14,826 nt of DNA from H111-94 sp034436045 (GCA_034436045.1 DAOTVZ010000120.1:1-14826); one strand, 5' to 3'; numbered from the stretch's first letter, positions 8,806 through 14,826 are shown. The notes: generated by a model not told the origin, from the sequence alone. Program-made: numbers and translations.

Positions 8806-10071
8806 ATGCTCCATAAAGGGAAGTTACAGGCAGCGTTGGAACGCAAGCGCGGCCATTTTACGTTGTACGATAGCTCGTTTAGCGACCAGTTGAAAGTCTA
8901 TCGGCAAGTGTTGGAGACACTGTACCAGCGTTTTCCGTCCAGTGCCGCGCTAGAGGAGGCGCTCCCTTCTGATGAGTTCGGCATGGTGGCAGGGGCAAGG
9001 CCGAGCAACGAATTTGATCGCTGGCTCGTCGATGCCGCCTTTTTGCCGTATCACGGCCCTGTGGTGCCCTTTGGTTACAGCTTTGCCAACCACGAGCAGG
9101 CGCGACAGTGGGCGGAATGCATCGAGGGCGTGACCACTATCGCCGTTGATGGCAGTCAGTTGTTGCCCTGGCGCGATGCTTCTATTCCCGTTGCGCTCAT
9201 CCAGACCGGTCTTTTCATCAACCCACACATGCAGGGGCGACCTTACACGAAAGATGTGCATATGGAAGTGCTGTCGCCGGACGAGATCATGGAAGAGTCG
9301 AGGAGTGAAGGACGTGACCCCGACAGCTATCCCTATTCCGATATGCAAGTTACCCTGCGTCGCCATCTACTAGAAGTTGAGATGCTCTGTCAGCAGATCG
9401 AGCAATGGGAGCAGACACGCCGACCGGATGAGCCGATCCACAGCCCTGTCGTCTTCTTCGATGGCTCGCTGGTCGTCTCCTTCGCCCTGACCATGCCCGC
9501 GCTCTACCGCGATCAGTATATCAATGCCGCCATTTCACTACTGCGTGCTTCAGAGAAGCATCGTGTACCGTTAATCGGCTACATCGACACCAGCTACGCA
9601 CGCGACATAATTACCATGCTGCGCAACATCGTAGCCTTGCAGGATGACGTACTCTTGCCTGAGACGAAGCGTGTGCATGACGCACTACTCTGGCAAGGAC
9701 ACCTGCACTGGGGCGACCGCACGCCGGCCATGCTATGCGCGCGCGGCGACATTCTCGCGGCCTACGGCGACTACCACGACAAGATCGCCTTCTGCTACCT
9801 GCAAACCACCTCTAATCGTCCGCCCGCGCGCCTGGAATTCCCACGCTGGTTGCTCGATGACGGCGTTTTAGAGCCAGTGCTGGATGTGGTGCGGGCCGAG
9901 GTCATTGCAGGCAACGGCTATCCCTATGCCATCGAAACTGCTGACGCCGTCTCCGTCATCACTATGCAGGATCGTGTCGAGTTCTATGCCCATTTCCAGC
10001 ACTTCATCGAACGCCAGGGCGGCCAGTTCACCTTTTCCTCTAAATCCCGTAGCAAGGGGCGACGGCGCTAA
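8806..10071 (+). CDS. nurA: NurA-family nuclease
   Basis: NurA enzymes are 5'-3' exo- and endonucleases that in archaea work with the HerA helicase and Mre11-Rad50 to resect DNA breaks. The product is 421 residues. The N-terminal metal-site motif is TTIAVDGSQLLPW (D115); a second conserved block is VVFFDGSLVVSFA (D219), and GYIDTSYARD (D261) follows. The C-terminal part shows LEFPRWLL and NGYPYAIETADAV, matching the family's closing region. At the site where I recall an A-H pair in archaeal NurA, this protein has A379-D380. The gene starts 3 nt after the stop of the SbcC-like gene, with AGGGT (8796-8800) overlapping that stop, which implies coupled translation and a joint role. No herA gene is in the window. 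The family call is strong; activity is inferred. Confidence 0.87.
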   Translation: MLHKGKLQAALERKRGHFTLYDSSFSDQLKVYRQVLETLYQRFPSSAALEEALPSDEFGMVAGARPSNEFDRWLVDAAFLPYHGPVVPFGYSFANHEQARQWAECIEGVTTIAVDGSQLLPWRDASIPVALIQTGLFINPHMQGRPYTKDVHMEVLSPDEIMEESRSEGRDPDSYPYSDMQVTLRRHLLEVEMLCQQIEQWEQTRRPDEPIHSPVVFFDGSLVVSFALTMPALYRDQYINAAISLLRASEKHRVPLIGYIDTSYARDIITMLRNIVALQDDVLLPETKRVHDALLWQGHLHWGDRTPAMLCARGDILAAYGDYHDKIAFCYLQTTSNRPPARLEFPRWLLDDGVLEPVLDVVRAEVIAGNGYPYAIETADAVSVITMQDRVEFYAHFQHFIERQGGQFTFSSKSRSKGRRR

Positions 10072-10095
10072 TTGCAATATCCTGGCGGCGGCATA

Positions 10096-10104
10096 TGTTA
10101 TAAT
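10096..10104 (+). promoter_or_regulatory. Extended -10 promoter upstream of the CpXC gene
   Basis: TGTTATAAT carries a perfect TATAAT at 10099-10104 with the TGn extension. A TTGCAA at 10072-10077 is a possible -35, but the spacing of 21 nt is long. Transcription would start near 10111, giving a leader of about 70 nt. No terminator is visible after nurA, so the upstream operon may read through. Confidence 0.5.
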
Positions 10105-10181
10105 AAGCGTATTCAGTTGTTCCAAAAGATAATGTGTTTCGTTGCGATTAGAAAATACGTGGTGAAAAGACCGGATTTCTT

Positions 10182-10973
10182 ATGTCTCGTTCAAGCAAAC
10201 AAACGTTTACCTGCCCATGTGGAGAGGTGTTCGATAGCGAAATTTATGAATATGTCAATGTAGAGCAGGAGCCACGGCTGCGCTATGCCGTGCTGGCAGG
10301 GCTGTTCAACGTGCCAACCTGCCCCAATTGTGGCAGAAAGGCCGCCGTGCTGACGCCGTTCATCTATTCTGACCCGGCCCATAACCTGCTCGTCTATGTC
10401 CATCCCCGCTCCGATGCCCCTGAAGAGGCGCGTCAGCTTATTCTTGAGCAACTGCATTCCGTGTATGTGAACCTGCAAAAGCGCTCGACCGAGCAGGAAG
10501 AGACGGAAGGAGACGAGCAGAGCGATGAGGAAGAGTTGGGCGAGCTAGATGAGCCAGATGAGCTAGATGAGTTTGAAGGCGGAGAGGAAGAGGGTGAAGG
10601 GGAAGAGCAGGACGAATTGACGGATGAAGAGCTAGAGCGGTTGCTGGATAGCACAAATGCTGCCAGTGAGCAACAGGTAGCAAGTGTTCTAAACGACTTG
10701 CCGCCTCTGCAAATCGTCTTCGGACTGGATCAGTTGTACGCGCTGATTAACGGCGTGTTGGAGCCAGAGGAGCGGCTGGGCAAACTGGCGCTCAGCACAC
10801 AGAGCCGCAACAGCGCCGAGCGTGGACAGTTCCTACACATTGCGCGTAAACTGGCGACTGAGATGGATTGTCTCTATGATGTAGAAGATCTTGAGGACGA
10901 GTATACCGTCTGGCTCTATGGCTCACGTCGCCGGATCGGGGCCTTGATGCGCGAACTGACGACGCGCGGATAG
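10182..10973 (+). CDS. CpXC-domain protein with long acidic linker
   Basis: The 263-residue product begins with a CpXC-type zinc-binding module: FTCPCG (C11, C13) and VPTCPNCG (C47, C50), spaced as in that family, followed by a beta-rich stretch ending near residue 90. The biochemical role of CpXC domains is not established. Residues about 105-155 are almost entirely E, D and G, partly from an 18-nt tandem repeat (GAGCTAGATGAGCCAGAT, 10542-10571). The C-terminal 100 residues look folded (IVFGLDQLYALINGVLEPEE and a final YTVWLYGSRRR) but I do not recognise them. The ribosome binding site is weak. The start is supported by placement of the first cysteines at residue 11. It is followed after 38 nt by the MogA-like gene, probably on one transcript. 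Confidence 0.75.
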   Translation: MSRSSKQTFTCPCGEVFDSEIYEYVNVEQEPRLRYAVLAGLFNVPTCPNCGRKAAVLTPFIYSDPAHNLLVYVHPRSDAPEEARQLILEQLHSVYVNLQKRSTEQEETEGDEQSDEEELGELDEPDELDEFEGGEEEGEGEEQDELTDEELERLLDSTNAASEQQVASVLNDLPPLQIVFGLDQLYALINGVLEPEERLGKLALSTQSRNSAERGQFLHIARKLATEMDCLYDVEDLEDEYTVWLYGSRRRIGALMRELTTRG

Positions 10974-11011
10974 AGCGCAGAAACGACCGTGATACATGAG
11001 AGGTGTGGATT

Positions 11012-11497
11012 ATGATTACTGTGGGTGTGCTGACGATTAGCGACGGAGCCTCAAAGGGTGAGCGGCAGGATGCGAGCGGAGAGATGATCCGTTCGCTTGT
11101 GACGCAGATGCCCGCAGCGGTGGTGAGCGCGAGCGCGATTGTGCCGGATGAGGCAGAACAGATTGCGGCTGTCTTGCGTGAATGGAGCGACCAGCAGCAT
11201 CTCAACCTGATTCTCACAACCGGCGGCACCGGATTGGCCCCGCGCGACGTAACGCCGGAAGCCACACGCTCCGTGTTAGAGCGAGAGGCCCCTGGTATCG
11301 CGGAAGCCATGCGTACCAATAGCCTGCAATACACGCGCATGGCTATGCTCTCGCGCGGCGTTGCCGGAGTACGTGGGCGCACGTTGATTATCAATTTCCC
11401 CGGCAGTCCGAAGGCGGTCAAGGAGTGTATGGAGTATATTCTCCCGGTTCTTCCGCACGCGATAAATCTGCTGATCGAAGGGCCGAAAGAGCATTGA
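11012..11497 (+). CDS. MogA/MoaB-family molybdenum cofactor protein
   Basis: Members of this family adenylylate molybdopterin before molybdenum insertion, in the cytoplasm. The 161-residue product is a single domain of MoaB size. It shows VGVLTISDGAS near the N terminus (D10), the substrate-loop motif TTGGTG at 69-74 followed by LAPRDVTPEAT, and the INFPGSPKAV block (P130-P133) near the C terminus, all hallmark sequences. The start is the ATG at 11012, 6 nt after GAGAGGTG; an in-frame GTG at 11003 would place the ribosome binding site inside the gene. No other cofactor-synthesis gene is nearby, so it is an isolated copy between a CpXC gene and a WD40 gene. Whether it is Mog (adenylyltransferase) or the less defined MoaB cannot be told here. 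Confidence 0.9.
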   Translation: MITVGVLTISDGASKGERQDASGEMIRSLVTQMPAAVVSASAIVPDEAEQIAAVLREWSDQQHLNLILTTGGTGLAPRDVTPEATRSVLEREAPGIAEAMRTNSLQYTRMAMLSRGVAGVRGRTLIINFPGSPKAVKECMEYILPVLPHAINLLIEGPKEH

Positions 11498-11507
11498 GCA
11501 TAATGGT

Positions 11508-11513
11508 AGGTGG
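11508..11513 (+). promoter_or_regulatory. Ribosome binding site that sets the WD40 start
   Basis: AGGTGG lies 7 nt before the ATG at 11521. It favours that codon over ATG 11503 and over an upstream start at 11425 inside the MogA-like gene. Confidence 0.6.
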
Positions 11514-11520
11514 TAAAGAA

Positions 11521-12399
11521 ATGGCGGTGGTTACCTATACCGGTCATCGGGATAATATCTTCTCACTGGCCTGGTCGCCTGATGGCCGTGTGCTGGCCTC
11601 TGCCGCGCGTGATGCAACAGTTCACCTGTGGAGTCCATTTTTCCAGTATCGCTACCTGACCTACGAAGGCCATCAGAGTTGTGTGCTGTGCGTAGCCTGG
11701 TCGCCCGACGGCGAGTATGTGGCGTCGGGCGATACCGACGGCACGGTACATATCTGGAATGCGCACAGTGGTGAGACGCGCGTGATCTATCGCGGACACG
11801 AGCGTTTTGCGCGTTGTCTGGCCTGGTCAAGCGATGGCCGCTCGATTGCCTCTGGCGGCGATTACGGTGATAGCACCGTGCAGGTCTGGGATGCGCAGAC
11901 TGGCGCATGTCAACATATTCACACCGGGCAATTCCGCATCTTCTCCATCTCCTGGCTGAAAGGCAGCGATCTGCTGGCCTCGGCCAGCTTCAACGGCGGC
12001 GTGCAGGTCTGGCATGAAAGCACGGGTCAGGTGGAGTACACGTATCGCGGGCATATCGGCCCCGTGTATGCCACCGCCTGGTCGCCCGATGGGAACGCGC
12101 TGCTCTCGGCGGGCGAGGATGCCACCGTGCAGGTCTGGCGCGCCCATAACGGGCAACCGATCTCTGTGTATCGCGGCCACACACTCGCCATCAAAACCGC
12201 CGTCTGGTCGCCGAATGGCAAGGTAATTGCCTCTGGCAGCGACGATGCGACCGTGCGGCTCTGGCAGGTAGCCGACGGCAAGACCTTGAGCGTGCTAAAA
12301 GAGCATACCTCGTGGGTGCGCGCCGTGGCCTGGTCGCCCGATGGACAACGTTTAGCTTCATGCAGTGGCAAGACGTTGTATGTGCATGAAATAGAATAG
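11521..12399 (+). CDS. Stand-alone seven-bladed WD40 beta-propeller
   Basis: The 292-residue product consists entirely of seven WD40 repeats of about 40 residues, enough for one closed propeller, with no signal peptide, kinase or other domain. Most repeats show a GH pair, a (V/L)AWSPDG turn, an LASG-type strand and a closing (V/L)(H/Q/R)(L/V/I)W. Blade 4 is degenerate: it lacks the GH and reads SISWLKGSDLLAS in place of WSPDG. Blade 3 has two extra residues (GGDYGDSTVQVW), and blade 7 ends in YVHEIE without the final W. Such propellers are protein-binding scaffolds; the partner is unknown. It starts 23 nt after the MogA-like stop and so probably shares its transcript. It converges with the DinB gene across only 4 nt, and no U-tract terminator is visible there. 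Confidence 0.9.
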   Translation: MAVVTYTGHRDNIFSLAWSPDGRVLASAARDATVHLWSPFFQYRYLTYEGHQSCVLCVAWSPDGEYVASGDTDGTVHIWNAHSGETRVIYRGHERFARCLAWSSDGRSIASGGDYGDSTVQVWDAQTGACQHIHTGQFRIFSISWLKGSDLLASASFNGGVQVWHESTGQVEYTYRGHIGPVYATAWSPDGNALLSAGEDATVQVWRAHNGQPISVYRGHTLAIKTAVWSPNGKVIASGSDDATVRLWQVADGKTLSVLKEHTSWVRAVAWSPDGQRLASCSGKTLYVHEIE

Positions 12400-12403
12400 C
12401 AAG

Positions 12404-12934
12404 CTAGACCGGCGAACCCTGTTTGCCTTGCGCACCAAGCAACTGCTCGATCTCGCCGAGATGAACAAATAGATGCGTGAGGCAGATGCGTCCGATAGCA
12501 AAAATGGCGGGCATCTGTCCGACCGGCTTCACCGTGACAGTGCGCTGTGAGAGTTCGGTCCCACCATCGCTAATGTTTGCCATGTAGTCCTCGAATTCCG
12601 CCCATACCTGCTCGGCATACTGCATGAAGAGAGCAGTATCGTTGATGCGTAGTGCCTTTGCCTCCTCGGTTGCCATGCCCGTACCCTGCACGCGCGGGGG
12701 CAGGCCCAGCCGTTCGTGCCAGTTCCCCTCATTCCAGATGGTGTTCTTGCCCTGAAGGATGAAGCGCATGATATTGTCCTCCGTGCGTACACAGTGCCAG
12801 ACGATGAAGGCGATGCTATTATCCCTCTCCCCCGTCGTAAAATGCCACTCTTCGGGGGTCAGTGTGCTGACAGAATTGCGGATCATGCTGTGAAGATACT
12901 TCTGCTCGCCGCGCAGATAATCGATCAGGTTCAT
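12404..12934 (-). CDS. DinB-family four-helix metal-binding protein
   Basis: The 176-residue product has the layout of the DinB/YfiT superfamily, four-helix bundles with a three-histidine metal site. Many members are thiol-dependent transferases, others have no known role. Candidate ligands are H47 (IAFIVWHCVRTED), H154 and H158 (LTHLFVHLGEIEQL), the usual first-helix and last-helix pattern. The W-H and H-x-x-x-H-x-G-E-I contexts fit well. AAGGAG (plus-strand CTCCTT, 12941-12946) lies 6 nt upstream of the ATG. It lies 81 nt downstream of the histidine phosphatase gene on the same strand and may share its transcript. A 15-codon reading frame with a TGA overlapping this ATG lies just upstream. 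The substrate cannot be predicted. Despite the family name, this is not a DNA polymerase IV. Confidence 0.85.
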   Translation of the reverse strand: MNLIDYLRGEQKYLHSMIRNSVSTLTPEEWHFTTGERDNSIAFIVWHCVRTEDNIMRFILQGKNTIWNEGNWHERLGLPPRVQGTGMATEEAKALRINDTALFMQYAEQVWAEFEDYMANISDGGTELSQRTVTVKPVGQMPAIFAIGRICLTHLFVHLGEIEQLLGAQGKQGSPV

Positions 12935-13015
12935 ATGTCGCTCCTTTGCTGATAATTGCCAGGATACGTGCGTGTCATTGCAATGCGCGCGCTCCTCCTG
13001 ACTGTATGGGACAAA

Positions 13016-13741
13016 TTATTCCTCAGTTGCCGGTAGGGTTGGCTCACTGGGGGTCATGGTCTGGTCACGGCGCGGCGGGATGGTGAGCGCGTGCCAGGGG
13101 ATGCGCTCTTCCGCGTCAATGTCGCGCACGTGCAGATTATCATTATAGCGCATTATGCGCCATTTGGTGGCCCGTCCAGCGGGACTGCTCTTGCGCCAGT
13201 GCGTGATAGAGGTGTTGTGGGTGTCGAATCGTACAGGGGGTAGCGTCAGGCTATTCAGCGCAAAAAAGTGGATGAACGAGGCGTCAACCACGCCCCCGTG
13301 ACAGACCACGACGATATTTTTACCCTCGTGTTCGCGTGTGATACGGTCAAGGGCGGTGCAGACGCGCAGCAGGAACATGCCCCAGTTCTCGCCGCCGGGT
13401 GCGACCGGCCTGAAAGGGTATTCTTCGATGTTGTAGCCACCGAATTTTTGCCTGAACTCCTCCACGTGCATGCCCTCGGCCTCGCCAAGCCGCAGTTCCT
13501 GCACCTCGTCATCGAAAATGATCGGTAGTTTGAGCGCAGGTGCAATGATCTCGGCGGTCTGACGGGCGCGTGGCAGCGTACTGGCAATGAGGACATCGGC
13601 GGCAATCTCACCGCTATGTGCCAGGCGGTCGCGCAGGCGTTCGGCCTGGGTGATGCCCAGTGGTGTGAGTCCATCATCGCGCAAGATATTACTGACCTGT
13701 GTGGTGGCCTGGCCATGACGGATGAGATAGAGGTTGGTCAT
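13016..13741 (-). CDS. Histidine phosphatase (phosphoglycerate mutase-like)
   Basis: This is a branch-1 histidine phosphatase, a cytoplasmic phosphomonoesterase or mutase fold using a phospho-histidine intermediate. The catalytic RHG is at 8-10 (H9). The phosphate-pocket arginine lies in STLPRARQTAE (R58), the acid in VQELRLGE (E82), and the second histidine in VVVCHGG (H148). The length is 241 residues; the core ends near 205 and a polar, proline-rich tail with a basic PPRRDQ and an acidic end follows, which is not part of the family core. The substrate is unknown; it lacks features that would mark it as a glycolytic mutase. AAGGA at about 13753-13757 is 11 nt upstream, somewhat far. It is read divergently from the stress-protein gene; the DinB gene lies downstream. 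Confidence 0.9.
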   Translation of the reverse strand: MTNLYLIRHGQATTQVSNILRDDGLTPLGITQAERLRDRLAHSGEIAADVLIASTLPRARQTAEIIAPALKLPIIFDDEVQELRLGEAEGMHVEEFRQKFGGYNIEEYPFRPVAPGGENWGMFLLRVCTALDRITREHEGKNIVVVCHGGVVDASFIHFFALNSLTLPPVRFDTHNTSITHWRKSSPAGRATKWRIMRYNDNLHVRDIDAEERIPWHALTIPPRRDQTMTPSEPTLPATEE

Positions 13742-13796
13742 ACAGGTATCTATCCTTTGTCTTAGTTGCTGTGTCTCACTTGCTATCGGGTGTACC

Positions 13797-13816
13797 TGGC
13801 AGTGGTACCCCTGCCA
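13797..13816. promoter_or_regulatory. 20-bp palindrome, candidate operator
   Basis: TGGCAGTGGTACCCCTGCCA is a dyad matching at 18 of 20 positions: TGGCAG/CTGCCA arms share their centre with GGTACC. It covers the predicted transcription start (near 13812) of the minus-strand promoter at 13819-13827, where a bound repressor would block initiation. It could also form a small hairpin at the 5' end of the transcript. Confidence 0.45.
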
Positions 13817-13818
13817 TT

Positions 13819-13827
13819 ATTGTAACA
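13819..13827 (-). promoter_or_regulatory. Extended -10 promoter of the histidine phosphatase gene
   Basis: On the minus strand, TGTTACAAT gives TACAAT (13819-13824) with the TGn extension. A GTGACA at 13845-13850 could be a poor -35 at 20 nt. The leader to the start codon at 13741 would be about 70 nt. Confidence 0.45.
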
Positions 13828-13916
13828 CGTGGGAAGCGGTCGCATGTCACTTTTCATATCGCCTATGCGTGTAGAACAAGGAAAAAATGGGCGCACAGAG
13901 TCCATATACAGGTTTA

Positions 13917-13944
13917 TTGCTTTTATACGTGAGCCGTGTATACT
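13917..13944 (+). promoter_or_regulatory. Promoter of the YflT-like stress gene
   Basis: TTGCTT (13917-13922) and TATACT (13939-13944) are separated by 16 nt, close to a housekeeping-type promoter. Transcription would start near 13951, about 40 nt before the chosen start codon. I see no clear alternative-sigma signature. Confidence 0.5.
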
Positions 13945-13977
13945 AGAACAGCTACATGCTTTGTTGTGTAGCGGGTC

Positions 13978-13983
13978 AGGAGG
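13978..13983 (+). promoter_or_regulatory. Ribosome binding site with three nearby ATG codons
   Basis: A perfect AGGAGG is followed by in-frame ATGs at 13984 (0 nt away), 13990 (6 nt) and 13996 (12 nt). The spacing picks 13990. Confidence 0.75.
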
Positions 13984-13989
13984 ATGAAC

Positions 13990-14334
13990 ATGGCGATGGA
14001 GCATACGCCACTGGTAGTGGGAGTATTCGATGCCGATGAGAAGGCCAGGCGTGCGATTGATGAGCTGAAGGATGCGGGCTTTGGTTACGACCAGGTAGGG
14101 GTTGCAACTCAACATGGAGGTGCGCCGGTCAATAATCTACGCGATGATCTCATGCATCTGGGCGTACCCAAAGAGCAGGCGGCCTTCTACGATAATGAGT
14201 TTAAGAGCGGCCATACAGTGATATCGATCAGACCGGATGGTCGAGATGAGGAGGCTAGCAATATCCTGCATCGCAACGGTGCCTACGATTATCCGGGCGC
14301 ATTCGTCATGGAGCAGCCACCACACCCTGAGTAG
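13990..14334 (+). CDS. YflT/17M-type general stress domain protein
   Basis: The 114-residue product is a single small alpha/beta domain of the general stress protein 17M-like (YflT) type. It has the expected opening PLVVGVFDADEKARRAIDEL, then an AGFGYDQVGVAT strand, a LGVPKEQAAFYDNEFKSG segment (an L-G-x-P-x-x-x-A-x-x-Y motif), and ends with a TVISIRPDGRDEEASNIL pattern plus a GAYDYP closing. In Bacillus the family belongs to the general stress regulon; its biochemical role is unknown. The start at 13990 is preferred over ATG 13984 because of spacing from the AGGAGG. It has its own promoter and a hairpin terminator that contains its stop codon, so it looks monocistronic. Confidence 0.82.
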   Translation: MAMEHTPLVVGVFDADEKARRAIDELKDAGFGYDQVGVATQHGGAPVNNLRDDLMHLGVPKEQAAFYDNEFKSGHTVISIRPDGRDEEASNILHRNGAYDYPGAFVMEQPPHPE

Positions 14335-14348
14335 TGGTGGCTGTTTTT
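14314..14348 (+). terminator. Intrinsic terminator of the stress gene
   Basis: CAGCCACCAC (14314-14323) pairs perfectly with GTGGTGGCTG (14334-14343), with a 10-nt loop, followed by five T at 14344-14348. The stop codon TAG (14332-14334) sits at the loop/stem border. Confidence 0.85.
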
Positions 14349-14425
14349 GATGTTTTAGACGGAGAGGAAGAGAAGGGGAAGTGAGGGAGAGATTCCTGCT
14401 TCTTTATAAATACTAGCGAGATGAG

Positions 14426-14447
14426 AGGAACGGGATGTTCCTTTTTT
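14426..14447 (+). terminator. Second, weaker terminator-like hairpin
   Basis: AGGAAC (14426-14431) pairs with GTTCCT (14437-14442) around a GGGAT loop, and the T run 14442-14447 follows. It could back up the terminator at 14314-14348 or end a short RNA. The stretch 14349-14425 before it is purine-rich and shows no gene. Confidence 0.5.
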
Positions 14448-14516
14448 CTATTTTATTACTCATTTTCACGCCAAAACCTGTCTCTTGTTGTCTCTGCCAC
14501 CCGTATATGCAGTAGT

Positions 14517-14568
14517 AAATGACCCTTCATGGGGATTGCTTTGCAGTTTTGCAATTGTTGGGTCATTT
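14517..14568. repeat. Inverted repeat in the leader of the last gene
   Basis: AAATGACCC (14517-14525) and GGGTCATTT (14560-14568) are perfect 9-bp inverted repeats. Inside them, TTGCA (14541-14545) and TGCAA (14550-14554) form a smaller stem. The structure ends 31 nt before the ATG at 14600 and could be an operator or a regulatory RNA fold. It also contains an in-frame ATG at 14519. Confidence 0.4.
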
Positions 14569-14599
14569 GAGTCATAAAGAAGAAAGCGTGAGAAGAGAT

Positions 14600-14826
14600 A
14601 TGAGTCGTGATTTGCTGCTACCATCTCAGCATACGTATATACCGGCTATTGGGATTACCCGTGCCACCCACAAGCACTCATGGGGGCGCATGGGTGTGGC
14701 AACTGTAGCCACGCCCGATCAGCTTTGTGGGGAGGCACGTCGGATCGGTTACACCGGCAAGGACGATGATGCCCTGGCGCTCTATCGGTTAAAGATCAAG
14801 CTAGGCGGTGGCCTGCCCACAGTGAC
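14600..14826 (+). CDS. Unrecognised protein, 5' part only
   Basis: The frame is open from ATG 14600 to the end of the window (75 codons and 2 bases). I do not recognise the protein. The visible part starts MSRDLLLPSQHTY, contains HKHSWGRMGVATVATPDQL and a charged YTGKDDDALALYRLKIKLG run, and has no signal peptide or membrane segment. GC-rich third positions agree with coding use. The start is uncertain: a GTG at 14588 and an ATG at 14519 are in the same frame, the latter immediately after a TAA and inside an inverted repeat. Only AGAAGAG just upstream of 14600 resembles a ribosome binding site. Confidence 0.6.
   Translation, partial: MSRDLLLPSQHTYIPAIGITRATHKHSWGRMGVATVATPDQLCGEARRIGYTGKDDDALALYRLKIKLGGGLPTV

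Noticed and set aside
10542..10571. Short tandem repeat considered as a CRISPR or regulatory repeat
   Set aside because: It is in frame within an acidic coding linker, has no spacers and fewer than two full units.
11425..11520. Upstream start for the WD40 gene inside the MogA-like gene
   Set aside because: It would overlap the 3' end of the MogA-like gene by about 70 bp and add a non-WD40 extension; AGGTGG at 11508-11513 supports the ATG at 11521.
12411..12427. GGCGAAC/GTTTGCC hairpin at the convergent ends of the WD40 and DinB genes
   Set aside because: Seven pairs with one wobble and no T run on either strand; not convincing as a terminator.

Overview
The window reads as a chromosomal segment of moderate GC from a Chloroflexota bacterium, most likely a Ktedonobacter-like organism. 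That placement is an inference. It rests on the gene mix (F1 ATP synthase block, SbcC-like ATPase plus NurA, CpXC protein, stand-alone WD40 propeller, YflT-type stress protein), on dispersed GTGATAAATCAC palindromes that resemble repeats I associate with this group, and on recurrent extended -10 promoters. No phage, plasmid, CRISPR, tRNA or rRNA signal was seen.

Region 1 (1-4854, + strand) is the F1 half of an ATP synthase operon in the classical order: the C-terminal end of atpH (delta), then atpA, atpG, atpD and atpC. The genes are tightly spaced, each with a good ribosome binding site, and end in a very long perfect terminator hairpin. The only large gap (163-425, before atpA) holds a 139-bp element bounded by 24-bp inverted repeats, each itself palindromic, resembling a REPIN or small MITE inside the operon.

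Region 2 (4839-5694) holds a small single-pass membrane protein gene on the minus strand. It converges on the ATP synthase operon, and its stop codon lies in the terminator stem. About 400 bp of non-coding DNA with overlapping hairpins follows, then an extended -10 promoter.

Region 3 (5695-10071, + strand) is the most interesting part. It encodes a 1035-residue SbcC/Rad50-type ATPase with a CX6C motif exactly at mid-protein, followed 3 bp later by a NurA-family nuclease. No Mre11/SbcD and no HerA is visible. The pair looks like a DNA-end-processing machine in which NurA stands where Mre11/SbcD would be expected.

Region 4 (10072-12399, + strand) has its own promoter and encodes a CpXC-domain protein with a long acidic linker, a MogA/MoaB-family protein, and a free-standing seven-bladed WD40 propeller.

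Region 5 (12404-13741, minus strand) encodes a DinB-family protein and, upstream of it, a histidine phosphatase whose predicted promoter overlaps a near-perfect 20-bp palindrome. A divergent promoter drives a YflT-like general stress protein (13990-14334) with its own terminator. The window ends with a second small terminator, a structured leader and the 5' part of an unrecognised gene.
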